NCBI RefSeq assembly: GCF_002327185.1
Contig: NZ_CP018624.1
Coordinates: forward strand, 186,001 to 250,000
Direction: 5' to 3'
DNA length: 64,000 nt
Origin: Clostridium chauvoei
Lineage (GTDB): Bacteria; Bacillota; Clostridia; Clostridiales; Clostridiaceae
The position numbers and the translations under genes were made by a program. The notes below the pieces were generated by a model. It made no database searches. It saw only the letters and a list, made by a program, of their open reading frames with translations, and was not told the DNA's origin. Positions 19,700-29,499 of this stretch are shown here, in pieces (position 1 is the first letter of the stretch; each line of letters starts with the position of its first letter).

Positions 19700-20798
19700 A
19701 TGTTAATTAAGCTAGAAAATGAGTTAGCAAAGCTTAGTAATATAAAAAACAATATAGAAGAAATGGGGGCTTCTCTTTGACAAAGAAGCTTTAGAAAAAA
19801 GAGTTCAAGAACTTGAAATGCAAATGCAAGAAAAAGGTTTTTGGGATAATGTAAAAAGGGCAGAAGAAGTAACAAAAGAGACTAAACAAATAAAAGGTAA
19901 AATAGAACGTTATGAATTACTTAAAAGTAGGATAGAAGATGTTGAAGTCCTATCAGAATTAATGGAAGAAGATGATCTAGAGTCAGCAGAGGAAATAATA
20001 GCTGAAATAAAGTCAATAGAAAAGACTCTAGATGAATATAAGGTAGAAATACTTTTATCAGGAGAATATGATAGAAATGATGCAATACTGACACTACATG
20101 CTGGAGTTGGTGGATCTGATGCTAATGATTGGACGGATATGCTTCTTAGAATGTACACTAGATGGTGCGAAAAGAAAGGTTTCAAAGTCGAAGTAATTGA
20201 TTTGCTTCAAGGAGATGAAGCAGGAATAAAAAGTGTTACTTTAAAAGTAAAAGGTGAATTTGCGTATGGATATTTAAAAGCTGAAAAAGGCGTTCATAGA
20301 TTGGTTAGAATATCACCTTTTAATGCTAATGGGAAAAGACAAACATCCTTTGCATCTCTAGAAGTTTTACCAGAGCTTACAGAGGATCAAGATATAGATA
20401 TAAAATCAGAGGACTTAAAAATAGATACTTATAGGGCTAGTGGTGCAGGTGGACAGCATGTTAATAAGACAGAATCAGCTATTAGAATAACACATATTCC
20501 AACAGGTATTGTGGTTCAATGTCAAAATGAAAGAAGTCAATTTTCTAATAAAGATACGGCTATGGCAATGTTAAAATCAAAACTTATTGAACTAAAAGAA
20601 AGAGCACATAAAGAGAAAATAGAAGATTTAACAGGAGAACTTAAAGATATGGGATGGGGAAGCCAAATAAGATCTTATGTATTCCATCCATATAATATGG
20701 TAAAAGACCATAGAACTAATGAGGAAACTTCCAATTTAAATGCCGTAATGAATGGAGAAATAGATAATTTTATTAAAGCTTATTTAAATAACTTTTAA
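19700..20798 (+). CDS. prfB: Peptide chain release factor 2, programmed +1 frameshift
   Basis: RF2 reads UGA and UAA stop codons. Translation begins at ATG 19700 (AGGATGTG ahead) and meets an in-frame TGA at 19778-19780 after 26 codons; the rest of the protein is in the +1 frame from GAC 19779 to 20798. The main part contains the tripeptide stop-reading region and the catalytic 'GASGAGGQHVNKTESAIR'-type loop (here 'RASGAGGQHVNKTES'). The frameshift is the known autoregulation of RF2: low RF2 lets the ribosome slip. This is therefore not an error, unlike the other broken frames in the window. Confidence 0.96.
19765..19781 (+). promoter_or_regulatory. prfB programmed frameshift site
   Basis: GGGGG (19765-19769) acts as the internal Shine-Dalgarno-like tract, followed after five bases by CTT TGA C (19775-19781), the standard RF2 slip site. 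Confidence 0.92.
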
Positions 20799-20807
20799 TA
20801 TTTTAAA

Positions 20808-20846
20808 GAAAAAGAGAATGGATTAATCAAATCCATTCTCTTTTTC
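20808..20846 (+). terminator. Terminator after prfB
   Basis: 16-bp perfect stem 20808-20823 / 20831-20846 with internal T run in the 3' arm and more T shortly after. Confidence 0.8.
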
Positions 20847-20927
20847 ATAAATTTTTTATTAAAATCATATTAAATATTATAAACTTTACATATTCTTTTG
20901 AGAAACAATAAATGAAAACGATTATTA

Positions 20928-20942
20928 CGATAAATATTATCA
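20928..20942 (+). promoter_or_regulatory. Fur-box-like site 1 of the heme locus
   Basis: CGATAAATATTATCA resembles the 7-1-7 Fur motif TGATAATnATTATCA: the right half matches fully, the left half at five of seven positions. Confidence 0.55.
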
Positions 20943-20996
20943 ATTAATATGAGAAAAAAATAATTATTTGATAAAAATTTCTATAATATAGCAAAT

Positions 20997-21015
20997 GATA
21001 TTGAAAATCTTTATC
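20997..21015 (+). promoter_or_regulatory. Fur box at the heme-locus promoter
   Basis: GATATTGAAAATCTTTATC matches the 19-bp Fur consensus GATAATGATAATCATTATC at 16 of 19 positions by direct alignment. It covers the -35 hexamer of the promoter at 21001-21029, so iron-bound Fur should block RNA polymerase. Confidence 0.8.
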
Positions 21016-21029
21016 ATCAGAAGTATAAT
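21001..21029 (+). promoter_or_regulatory. Promoter of the heme-acquisition operon
   Basis: TTGAAA (21001-21006), 17-base spacer, TATAAT (21024-21029). It leaves a leader of about 160 bases before the first start codon. Confidence 0.85.
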
Positions 21030-21143
21030 ACGGATTATACGGAAGAATAAGGATATTACACGAGAATTAGAATGTAATCTTCGAAGGAAATTTAATAAAA
21101 GGAGGATAATCTTAAAAACTGACATAATAAAATTAAAATAAAA

Positions 21144-21190
21144 GGGGGGAAAGTCGTACTATATAGATTTATATAGTATAGGACTGCTTT
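21144..21190 (+). promoter_or_regulatory. Leader hairpin between G-rich tract and start codon
   Basis: A G6 tract (21144-21149) is followed by a hairpin whose core is TACTATATA (21157-21165) with TATATAGTA (21170-21178), extended by AGTC (21152-21155) with GACT further out (21183-21186). The start codon is at 21195, so the G tract is about 45 bases away unless the hairpin loops out the intervening sequence. No better ribosome site is close to the ATG. Confidence 0.45.
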
Positions 21191-21194
21191 AACA

Positions 21195-24100
21195 ATGAAA
21201 AAGAATTTATCAAAAACTTTAGCTATGCTAGTATTTATAACAAATGCAGGAGTAATGGTAACTCCAACATTTGCAGACACTCTAAATCCAGAATCAAAGG
21301 TAGTAAGTTCAGAGGGAAAAGTGGAATTAAATATGCCAGTAAAAGCATTAAAAGCCACTGCAAAGGTAATTGAAGATAAAGATAAGAGTGAAAATCAATG
21401 GTGTCATGATTTATTAATAGAATTTGATTCAAGTGATGAAGATAAGGAAAGAGATTTCTATGATAAGATTACTTCAGTTAAGGTAAACGGAGTAGAATAT
21501 ACAAGGAGTTATTCAAGTGAAGATAAGACTTATACAGCTAGTAAGCTTTACGGTGGTTTAGATATTAGAAGCTTAAATTTTAAAGATGATATAAATGCTA
21601 TAGAAATTAAGTCTACAGGTTATTATGATACACTTATAGAAGTTAAAAAAGATGGAAGTGAATTAACTTCTAAATTAATAAACAATGAAAATGTGGATAG
21701 TGAAAATCAAGAAGATATAAAAAATAATGATAATAAATCATTAAATTCCAATGTATTAGAGACAAGTGTAAAGAAAGAAAAAACTGACAATGAGAATTTA
21801 GAAAAAGATAATACTATAGAAAATAATCTTAATAATCTTGAAGATGGAGTTTATACATTAAACTTTGAAGCTTTTAAAGAAGAGAATCCAAGTGAAAGTT
21901 CAATGCTAGGTGGATTTTTTGATAAGAATGTAAAACTTGAAGTTAAAGAAGGAAAGAAGACCTTAACATTTTTAAATATAATTATGCCAAGTATGCTTTA
22001 TGATTTTAGGTTAGACTGTAATGGGGAGTTTAAAGAAAGTAAAGCAGAAGATCTTGGAAATATTAATGCAAATGGAGAACATAAGTATAAGAGTTTTACA
22101 GTAGAAGCTGGTGATTTAATGGTATCAAATACTGTAGCAGTTCTTGTTAGCGCTATGGGTGGACAAAAAAATGATATAGGTACTATGGGAAAATACAGAA
22201 AAGCTATACTTAACTTTGATAGTAATTATATAGAAGGCTGGAATGGATTTGAACAAATAAATAATGAAGTTGAAGAAGGTCAAAGATTAAATAAGGTACT
22301 TATTGAAAAAGGTTTTGATATAGATAAAAATGGTGAAGTTACAGCAGAGGAAGTAGCTAAATACTCTCAAGATACTTTAAGTTTATCAGGGAAAGAACTA
22401 ACAGACATATCATTATTGAAAAATCTTAATTCAAATATAGAAGAATTAAATTTAGCAGCCAATAATATTAAAGAATTACCAGAAGGAATATTTGATAATT
22501 TAGTTAATTTAAAGACATTATCTTTAAATTCAAACTTAATTGAAAGTTTACCAGAAGGAATATTTGATAAATTAACTAAATTAGAAGAGTTACAAATAAG
22601 TAATTTAAAAATAAAAAGTTTAGATGCTAATTTATTTAAAAATCTTAAGAGTCTTAAAAGCTTAGAGCTAGTAGAAAATAAAGAATTAGAAGAATTACCA
22701 GAGGGTATATTTAACGGATTAGATTCACTTGAAGGAATTTATATGTATGATGGTTCCTTAAATAAATTACCTTCATCAATATTTACACTAACTAATTTAA
22801 ATGGCTTACATTTATGGAATAATAAATTAGAAGTATTACCAGATGGATTTAATAAACTTACTAATTTAAGAGAGTTAACTTTAAATAAGAATGTTATAAG
22901 AGAACTACCTAAGTCAATATATCAACTTAAAAATTTAACTTCTTTAAGTTTAGAAAATAATGAATTAACATCAGTACCAAATAATATAAGAGAATTATTC
23001 CCTAAATTATATGGATTAGATCTTACTTTAAATAAACTTGAAAATACAAAGGATATAGATGGAGATGTAAAAGTTACACCACAAAAAAATTCAATGAATT
23101 TAAAGCTAAAAGCAGAAAATCAAAAAATTTCTCTAGAGTATGATTTATCCGCATTAGATATAATGGCTTGGGCATATTATGGTGATGAAAATATTAAAAC
23201 AGTAGAAGATTATAATAAGTGGATTGACGGAAAAAACATTGTAGACTTTTTAGATGAAAAAGGTAATGATTGGAGTATAGTTACTGAGATTCAAAAGAAA
23301 GATGCAAATGGAAAGTATAAAACTATTGAGACAATATCTATATCAGACAAAGCAGATGAACCTATAGATTATATTGATAAAACTATGAAAAATGGTGATG
23401 AATATAGAATTATAAAAAAATTAATTAAAACAGGTGGAATGGATTTTGTAGTATTTAAAGATGTACAAGAAACAATTGCCAAAGTTGATAACATAGAAGT
23501 TAAGAGTGATAATGAAAATCAATCTAATGATGGGATTTACGAAATTAAAAATAGCATAGAAGATACAAGTGAAACTGGTAAGTCAATGGTAAGAAGAGTA
23601 TTGAAAGATACAAGCAATATGGAAATTAAAGATGGAAAGAATTATTTAACTTTAGAATTAAACCCTCAAGGAATGTTAGATAATTATAGAATTCTTGTAG
23701 ATGGGTCACAAGTTAATTATGAAAAGAAGATTTAGATAATGGATTATTAAAGATAAAGTTTGAAGTACCAAGTTTAGATTCCAAAGTATCTATGAAGTTG
23801 TATGTAATTCCAATGGCAAGAGATGTACAATTTACAGTAGCACATGATAAAGATAGTGCAAAATTAATTAGTGGTAATAATGAAAATAAAGATAATAAAC
23901 CAGTAATAGATAATAGTAATGATATAAAGCCAAATACAACTAAGCCTATAGAAAATAAAACTTCTAATAATGGATTAAATATTGCAAAGGTTGATAGCAA
24001 AGCAACTGAAAAACTTGAAGATGAAGTTATAAAAGGTAAATTATATAGTGTACAAAATACAGTTTCTCATGATAGACAAATTGGAAGAGAAATGGCTAGA

Positions 24101-24523
24101 AAATATTTAGAAAAGACTTCAAAGATAGAAGAAATAGATGGAAATATGTATGCAACAATTACATTTAATAACTCACAATTTATGAAGGAATTTAAAATAG
24201 GAGTAAATGGACAAGATGTTAACTATGAAATAGTTGGAAGAAATGGGGACCTATTAAGCTTACGATTTGCGATTCCTAATATAGATGCTAATGTTAAAGT
24301 AAGAATGTTTGTAATACCTATGAATTCCAATGTAGAATTTGGAGTTAATTTCTTAAAGGATACTTTAAATCTTGAAAAAGAATATGAAGTTAAAAAGTCA
24401 GAATTAAAACAAGGCGGTAAGTTACCATATACAGGTGGAATGGCATCAGGTGGATTAGTTACTGCATTAGGTTCAATGTTATTAGCAGCAGGATCATTTA
24501 TGAGTAGAAGAAAAAGAAAGTAG
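21195..24523 (+). pseudogene. Shr-like surface hemoprotein receptor (HID-NEAT-LRR-NEAT-NEAT-LPXTG), one missing base
   Basis: The restored protein is 1109 residues. In order: signal peptide (1-28); a hemoprotein-interacting domain of the Shr/DUF1533 type (about 50-155, 'ITSVKVNGVEYTRSY...AIEIKSTGYYDTLIEV'); a NEAT domain (about 215-320); an EF-like cap ('DIDKNGEVTAEE') and about nine leucine-rich repeats (about 395-615); a linker domain; two more NEAT domains ending 'LYVIPMARDVQF' and 'MFVIPMNSNVEF'; then the sortase signal 'LPYTGG', a membrane helix and 'RRKRK'. The layout resembles streptococcal Shr. The frame breaks at about 23725; one added A in the A4 run at 23722-23725 restores NEAT 2 (NYEKEDLDNG). 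Expected job: capture hemoglobin/heme at the wall and hand heme to the next proteins. First gene of the operon, Fur box upstream. Confidence 0.85.
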
Positions 24524-24531
24524 GTAATTAA

Positions 24532-25161
24532 ATGAGACATTTTAGAATTATATTTTCAATATTTTTAATAGGAATACTTGTTAGTGTTTTTAGTACTACT
24601 AATACTAAAGCAGTTGAAAATAATGCGATTGAGAGCGGTATATATGAACTAGAAAATGATGTTTATCATAGTTCAGAAATAGGAAGATCTATGGCAAGGA
24701 CATATTTAAATAATATTATGACCTTAGAAGCTAGAGGTGGAGAATTATTTTGCACAATTGGCTTTTCATCAAGTGATTATATGGAAAATTATAAAATGAT
24801 AGTTGATGAACAAGAAGTTGCAAATGAGATAGTAGATAAAAATGAAGAAAATAAAACAGTTAAAATAAAGTTTAAAATTAATTCTTTAGATTCTAAAATA
24901 AACGCTAATATGTATGTAATACCTATGGGGAGAGATGTTAGCTTTGATATAATTCCTAAAAAGGATACATTAAAATTAATTGAGAAAATAGAAGAACCTA
25001 AAGTTGAAAGTAGTGATTCTAAAGAGAAAGACGTTGAAGAAAAGGACAAAGAAGAAAGTATGGGAAAAACATCAACAATAACAGTTGGAGCAATAATTAT
25101 AGGGTTAGCAGCTATGGTTATAATTGGTTCAAAAGTTAAAAATAAATATAAGCAAGTGTAA
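24532..25161 (+). CDS. Shp-like membrane-anchored NEAT heme-relay protein
   Basis: 209 residues, eight bases after the Shr-like gene. Signal peptide (about 1-27), one NEAT domain (about 35-145), a charged Glu/Lys spacer, a C-terminal membrane helix ('TITVGAIIIGLAAMVIIG') and a basic tail; no LPXTG. The NEAT domain is close to the last two of its neighbour: 'SEIGRSMARTYL' and 'MYVIPMGRDVSF' recur with both methionines kept. Streptococcal Shp binds heme with two Met ligands and passes it to the ABC lipoprotein; the same role is inferred here from domain type, anchor and gene order. Its own start follows 'GTAGGTAATTAA', a modest ribosome site, so coupling to the upstream gene is likely. Confidence 0.8.
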   Translation: MRHFRIIFSIFLIGILVSVFSTTNTKAVENNAIESGIYELENDVYHSSEIGRSMARTYLNNIMTLEARGGELFCTIGFSSSDYMENYKMIVDEQEVANEIVDKNEENKTVKIKFKINSLDSKINANMYVIPMGRDVSFDIIPKKDTLKLIEKIEEPKVESSDSKEKDVEEKDKEESMGKTSTITVGAIIIGLAAMVIIGSKVKNKYKQV

Positions 25162-25166
25162 TTTTT

Positions 25167-25208
25167 ATAAGTCAGTAGTTATATAGTTGTATATAATTAC
25201 TGACTTAT
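25167..25208 (+). other. 18-bp hairpin between the NEAT and ABC parts of the heme operon
   Basis: Arms 25167-25184 and 25191-25208 pair with one G-T. No T run follows, so full termination is unlikely. It may lower read-through or protect upstream mRNA, giving more surface protein than transporter. Confidence 0.6.
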
Positions 25209-25274
25209 AAGCAAGTTAATTTAAAAATAATTTATATAAGTCAATATATATGGCTTTATAGGGGGAATATGACG

Positions 25275-26150
25275 ATGAAAAGACTATTATCAGCAATAAT
25301 AGTTGGTTTAGTTATGACATCTTTTACTGGATGTTATGGTCCAAAAGAGGGAAATGAAGAGTCAAAAAGCAAGCAAGAGGGTGACGTTGTAGTAGCAACA
25401 TCAGTAGCTGTTACAGAAATACTTGATAAATTAGGTGTAAGTTTAGCAGGAGTACCGACTACAGCTTATACGCTTCCAGAGAGTACAAAAGATGCCGTAA
25501 AGGTTGGAAATCCTATGAATCCAGATTTAGAAAAAATAAAATCATTAAATCCAACGGTAGTAGTATCAGTAGATACATTAGGTGATGATTTTAAAAATAC
25601 ATTTATAGAAAATAATATACCAAGTGAATTCGTAACTCTAACGAGTTTAAAGGGATTAAAGGAAGCAATAAAAACACTAGGAGATAAATTTAATAAAGAA
25701 ACAGAAGCAGATAATTTATTAAATGACATTAGTGCTAAAGAAGGAGAAATCGTTAAAAAAAATGATGGAAAAGAAAAAGAAAATATATTAATTATTTTTG
25801 GAGCACCTGGAAGCATAATGATTGGGACTAGCAAATGCTATGTAGGAAATTTAGTTGATGTTGTTGGTGGTAAAAATATAGTTGAAAATAACTCTACTTC
25901 CTTTGTGCAGTTAAATATAGAAGAAGTTTTAAAAAGCAATCCAGATAAAGTTTTAGTAATGACTCATGGAAATCCAGAAGAATCTAAAGCGATGGTAGCA
26001 AAAGAATTAAAAAATAATCCTATGTGGCAAAAACTTTCAGCAGTTAAAGAAGATAAAGTTTACTATTTAGATAGTAAAAAGTTTGGGATGAGTGCAAATC
26101 TTAAGGTTACAGAAGCTTTAGATGAATTAGCGAGTATTTTAAACAACTAG
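25275..26150 (+). CDS. Heme ABC transporter substrate-binding lipoprotein
   Basis: 291 residues from ATG 25275, nine bases after a GGGGG tract; ATG 25269 is too close to it. Type II signal peptide with lipobox 'TSFTGC' (Cys about residue 20). The body is a periplasmic-binding-protein type 2 fold of the FecB/IsdE/HtsA class: 'VVVATSVAVTEILDKLG', 'VGNPMNPDLEKIKSLNPTVVVS', and the C-terminal 'LDELASIL'. Substrate heme is inferred from the two NEAT genes upstream and the FecCD-type permease downstream. Siderophore or cobalamin lipoproteins have the same fold, so the substrate is not shown by this gene alone. Confidence 0.85.
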   Translation: MKRLLSAIIVGLVMTSFTGCYGPKEGNEESKSKQEGDVVVATSVAVTEILDKLGVSLAGVPTTAYTLPESTKDAVKVGNPMNPDLEKIKSLNPTVVVSVDTLGDDFKNTFIENNIPSEFVTLTSLKGLKEAIKTLGDKFNKETEADNLLNDISAKEGEIVKKNDGKEKENILIIFGAPGSIMIGTSKCYVGNLVDVVGGKNIVENNSTSFVQLNIEEVLKSNPDKVLVMTHGNPEESKAMVAKELKNNPMWQKLSAVKEDKVYYLDSKKFGMSANLKVTEALDELASILNN

Positions 26151-26168
26151 ATAATTTAGGAGCAATAT

Positions 26169-27157
26169 ATGAAAAATAATAATATTAGAAAAAATATATA
26201 TACATTGGAATTTCTATAATAGCTTTAATCCTTTTATCACTAACTTCGATGAAGATAGGTAGTATAGATATAACTCTAAGAGAATTATTAATAGGTATCT
26301 TTACTAATAATGGGAGCGAAACTTGGGAAATTATAAGAGACTTAAGAATGCCTAGAGTAATATCTGCAATTTTAGTGGGGGCTAGTTTGGCAGTATCAGG
26401 GGTTTTATTACAAGCGGTTATAAGAAATCCACTAGCAGAGCCATCAATTACTGGTATTTCTTCAGGAGCAAGCCTTTTTTCAATTTTAATTATGGTATTT
26501 TTACCATCATTAAATCCATATAGATACTTATTTGGATTTTTAGGTGGGATTTTAGCATGCATAATTGTTTATTCTTTAGCATTTAAAAATACATTATCTC
26601 CAATAAGGATTGTTCTCTCAGGGATAGCTGTAAATGCTATGCTTGGGGGATTTATATCTATAATGACTATATTTAATGGGAATAATGCATCAAGTGTTCA
26701 AATGTGGCTTACAGGTAGTTTAGTAGCTGTAACATGGAAAGATGTAATTCCGCTTCTTATATATACAACGATAGGGTTAGTTTGTGCTTTAATTTTATGC
26801 AAAACTTGTAATGTAATAGTATTAGGTGATAAAACTTCAAAAGGACTTGGATTTAATGCAGATAAGACAAGGATAATTATATCTTTAGTAGCTGTTTTTT
26901 TAGCTGGTATTTCAACATCTATAGCAGGAATTATATCATTTGTAGGACTAGTAGTACCACATATTTGCAGAATTATTATAGGTTCTGATCACAAATATTT
27001 AATACCATTTAGCTGTACGTTAGGTGCTATATTACTCTTAATTGCAGATACATTAGGAAGAATAGTAGCAAAACCATATGAAATTCCTGTTGGTATAGTT
27101 ATGGCAATTTTAGGAGCACCATTTTTCTTATATCTTTTAAGAAAAAGTAATGTTTAA
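26169..27157 (+). pseudogene. Heme ABC transporter permease (FecCD family), frame broken by one missing base
   Basis: ATG 26169 (AGGAG ahead) opens 'MKNNNIRK' and hits a stop after 16 codons; the rest, from about 26195, is in the next frame to 27157. One extra A in the A6 run 26189-26194 restores 329 residues. FecCD features: 'LRMPRVISAILVGASLAVSGVLLQAVIRNPLAEP' in part, 'GISSGASLF', 'GIISFVGLVVPHICR', 'EIPVGIVMAILGAPFFLYLL', with about nine to ten membrane segments. It sits 18 bases after the lipoprotein gene and 33 before the ATPase. The downstream part is fully intact, so a read error is more likely than loss of function. Confidence 0.88.
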
Positions 27158-27190
27158 GATTAAAGTAACTATTAAAATTGAGGTGATAAT

Positions 27191-27967
27191 ATGTTAGCAG
27201 GAGAAAAGTTAAGTTTTTCTTATGATGATAAAGAATTTATAAATAATTTAGATATAAAAGTAGAGAAAGGGAAAATAACTACTATAATAGGACCTAACGG
27301 AAGTGGAAAATCAACTTTATTAAGTATGCTTTGTTCGGTTAATAAAATAAAGAAGGGTTCTATTTATATAGATGGTAAAAATATAGTTAACTATAAAAGT
27401 AAATCATTGGCACGAATTATTGCTACGGTATATCAACAGAATAATGTACCAGAAGATATAATAGTAGAGGATTTAGTTGGTTATGGAAGAATACCACATA
27501 AAGGATACTTTGAGAAAAATAATGAGGATGATAATAAAATTATAGAGTGGGCTATAAAAAGTACTAATGTAGAGCATTTAAAAAACAAGCCTATTTCACA
27601 TTTATCAGGGGGAGAGAGGCAAAGAGTATTTATAGCTCTAGCTTTGGCTCAAAAGCCTAAGATATTATTTCTAGATGAACCTAATACTTATTTAGATATT
27701 TTTAATCAAATAGAACTTTTAGAATTAGTAAAGAAGTTAAATGAAGAAAATAATATAACAGTGGTTATGGTTCTTCATGATATAAATCAAGCTGTAAAAT
27801 ATAGTGATAACTTAGTAATTATGAAAAATGGAAAAATAATAAAAGTAGGTAAGTCAGATGATGTAATAAATGCAGAAATAATAGAATCAGTTTATAACGT
27901 AAAAGGGATTGTAGCAGAAGTAGAATCAAAGGAAAAATATTTTATTCCATTAAGTGTAGTACATTAA
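27191..27967 (+). CDS. Heme ABC transporter ATP-binding protein
   Basis: 258 residues on the cytosolic face. Walker A 'GPNGSGKST' (about residue 34), Q loop 'YQQNNVPEDI', signature 'LSGGERQR' (about residue 137), Walker B 'KILFLDEPNTYLD' and H-loop 'VLHDINQA'. It belongs to the FecE/FhuC/BtuD class that pairs with FecCD permeases. The ribosome site GAGGTGATA precedes the ATG. Last gene of the heme operon, followed by a strong terminator. Confidence 0.93.
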   Translation: MLAGEKLSFSYDDKEFINNLDIKVEKGKITTIIGPNGSGKSTLLSMLCSVNKIKKGSIYIDGKNIVNYKSKSLARIIATVYQQNNVPEDIIVEDLVGYGRIPHKGYFEKNNEDDNKIIEWAIKSTNVEHLKNKPISHLSGGERQRVFIALALAQKPKILFLDEPNTYLDIFNQIELLELVKKLNEENNITVVMVLHDINQAVKYSDNLVIMKNGKIIKVGKSDDVINAEIIESVYNVKGIVAEVESKEKYFIPLSVVH

Positions 27968-27992
27968 AATATATAAGATTACTAGCCGATAA

Positions 27993-28024
27993 AAAAGGGA
28001 ATTCGTATTTCGAATTCCCTTTTT
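27993..28024 (+). terminator. Terminator of the heme operon
   Basis: 13-bp stem 27993-28005 (AAAAGGGAATTCG) with 28011-28023, five-base loop, T run. Confidence 0.9.
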
Positions 28025-28070
28025 GTGCATAATAGTATCATTATGAAAAACTTCTCTAAGAATGTGATAC

Positions 28071-29414
28071 CTATGCAGTTTTCTTTTTTCTTATTCCATA
28101 AGCTATTAATAAAATTAACAATACTGATGAGAATATAATTGAAACTTTATCATAGAAGAATTTAGTTAAAAATCCATAGGAAGAATCTAATATTTTTGTT
28201 TCAACTACTTGGTAAGCTGTATCAATAGCATCTGTACTAATAAATTCTACAGTATCTTTAGGAGTATGAATTTTTGATGTATCACTATGACATAAACTTA
28301 CAGAATCAATTCCAGCATTATTAAAGCTTGCATGATCACTTGCATCTTCGTAAGCAACTTCAGTTTGTACACCTTTCTTTTTAGCTATCTTTTCAATAGA
28401 TTTTAATAATTTAGAATCCTTATCTTTAAAAGATAGACCTTGCATAAGGGTTATAGGATAACCTTCACTACCAATCATATCGAAATTTATAACTTCAGCT
28501 CCATTTAATTTATCTAAATTCTTTTCAGCAAATTCTTTAGAGCCTAAAAGACCAAACTCTTCTGCATTTAATGCAACGAAAATTATATCTCTTTTTGGTT
28601 TTCCATAAGTAGATAAACTTCTTTGAAGTTCAAGTAAGAAAGAAGTTCCAGAAGCATTATCTAGAGCTCCAGAATAAATATTTTCTAACCCATCTTTACC
28701 TAAATGATCGTAATGGGCTGTTAACACAAGTGGTGGAAGTTTACCAGAAGATCCTTCTATAACACCAACTATATTAGAAATTGTTTTTTCCTCATTTTTA
28801 AATGGAACATGTACTGAAACTTCAAGACCTTTTCTTACAGAATCTAATATTTTATTATAGGTATCAGTAGTTATACATATCACCATATCATAAGGAAACT
28901 CACTGCAAAAAGAGCTTCTAAAAGAAAAACCATCTTTAGTATTTACATAAAATAGGCATTTTCCATTAGGAGTAATAACATCTATAGATTTTTTGTAGAT
29001 ATTTACATTATCAGCTTTTGAAAAACTTATAGTATTATTTTTAAAGTTAAGCATATCATCTTTAAAATCAACACCATATTTTAGTTCTTCTAAAGTAATG
29101 CCATTAGCTGATATTTGCATATATGGCATAGTATTAGTTTTAACTGGACAAATAGTATTAAAGCTTTCTTTATAATCATCATTTAAAGGAACTAGTTTAT
29201 TATCTTGGAAATCTTTCCTTATTATTTCAGCAACTAAATTATTTTCGTCACTTCCAGGTAAACGCCCACTATAAGTTTGAGAAGAAAAACTTGCTATGTT
29301 TTTCTTAACGTTATCTGAGTTAAATGATGAGTATGTAATATTAAAGAAAATAGAAAAGCCAAAAGCTATAGTAATAATAAATAATAGTAAATAGTATGAA
29401 ACTTTTTTCTTCAT
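28071..29414 (-). CDS. Membrane-anchored M28 family zinc aminopeptidase
   Basis: 447 residues: N-terminal membrane segment (about 7-27), a variable domain, the M28 peptidase core, and a second membrane helix near the C-terminus ('VSIIFSSVLLILLIAYG') with a basic end. The two-zinc ligands are visible in order: His in 'LTAHYDHLG', Asp in 'GALDNASG', the Glu pair in 'LNAEEFG', Asp in 'INFDMIG', and His in 'SKIHTPKD'. It should trim N-terminal residues from peptides outside the cell; the substrate is unknown. Its ribosome site lies in a stable hairpin (29421-29460). Read on the opposite strand to the heme operon. Confidence 0.88.
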   Translation of the reverse strand: MKKKVSYYLLLFIITIAFGFSIFFNITYSSFNSDNVKKNIASFSSQTYSGRLPGSDENNLVAEIIRKDFQDNKLVPLNDDYKESFNTICPVKTNTMPYMQISANGITLEELKYGVDFKDDMLNFKNNTISFSKADNVNIYKKSIDVITPNGKCLFYVNTKDGFSFRSSFCSEFPYDMVICITTDTYNKILDSVRKGLEVSVHVPFKNEEKTISNIVGVIEGSSGKLPPLVLTAHYDHLGKDGLENIYSGALDNASGTSFLLELQRSLSTYGKPKRDIIFVALNAEEFGLLGSKEFAEKNLDKLNGAEVINFDMIGSEGYPITLMQGLSFKDKDSKLLKSIEKIAKKKGVQTEVAYEDASDHASFNNAGIDSVSLCHSDTSKIHTPKDTVEFISTDAIDTAYQVVETKILDSSYGFLTKFFYDKVSIIFSSVLLILLIAYGIRKKKTA

Positions 29415-29420
29415 AAAAAT

Positions 29421-29460
29421 ACCTCAAATAATAGTTTTAATTAATACTATTACTTGAGGT
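29421..29460 (-). promoter_or_regulatory. Hairpin that contains the M28 gene's ribosome site
   Basis: Arms 29421-29435 and 29446-29460 pair over 15 bp with one G-T. On the minus strand the 3' arm ends TTTGAGGT, and the start codon is six bases later, so the GAGG ribosome site is inside the stem. It may instead be a terminator of the upstream 113-aa gene that happens to overlap the leader. Confidence 0.6.
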
Positions 29461-29499
29461 ATAAAATTATGAGAAATAATTTCAAATGGTCAAATTTAG

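Noticed and set aside
19700..19781. prfB in-frame stop looked like a seventh frameshift error
   Set aside because: The CTT TGA C site with an upstream G5 tract is the known programmed RF2 frameshift.
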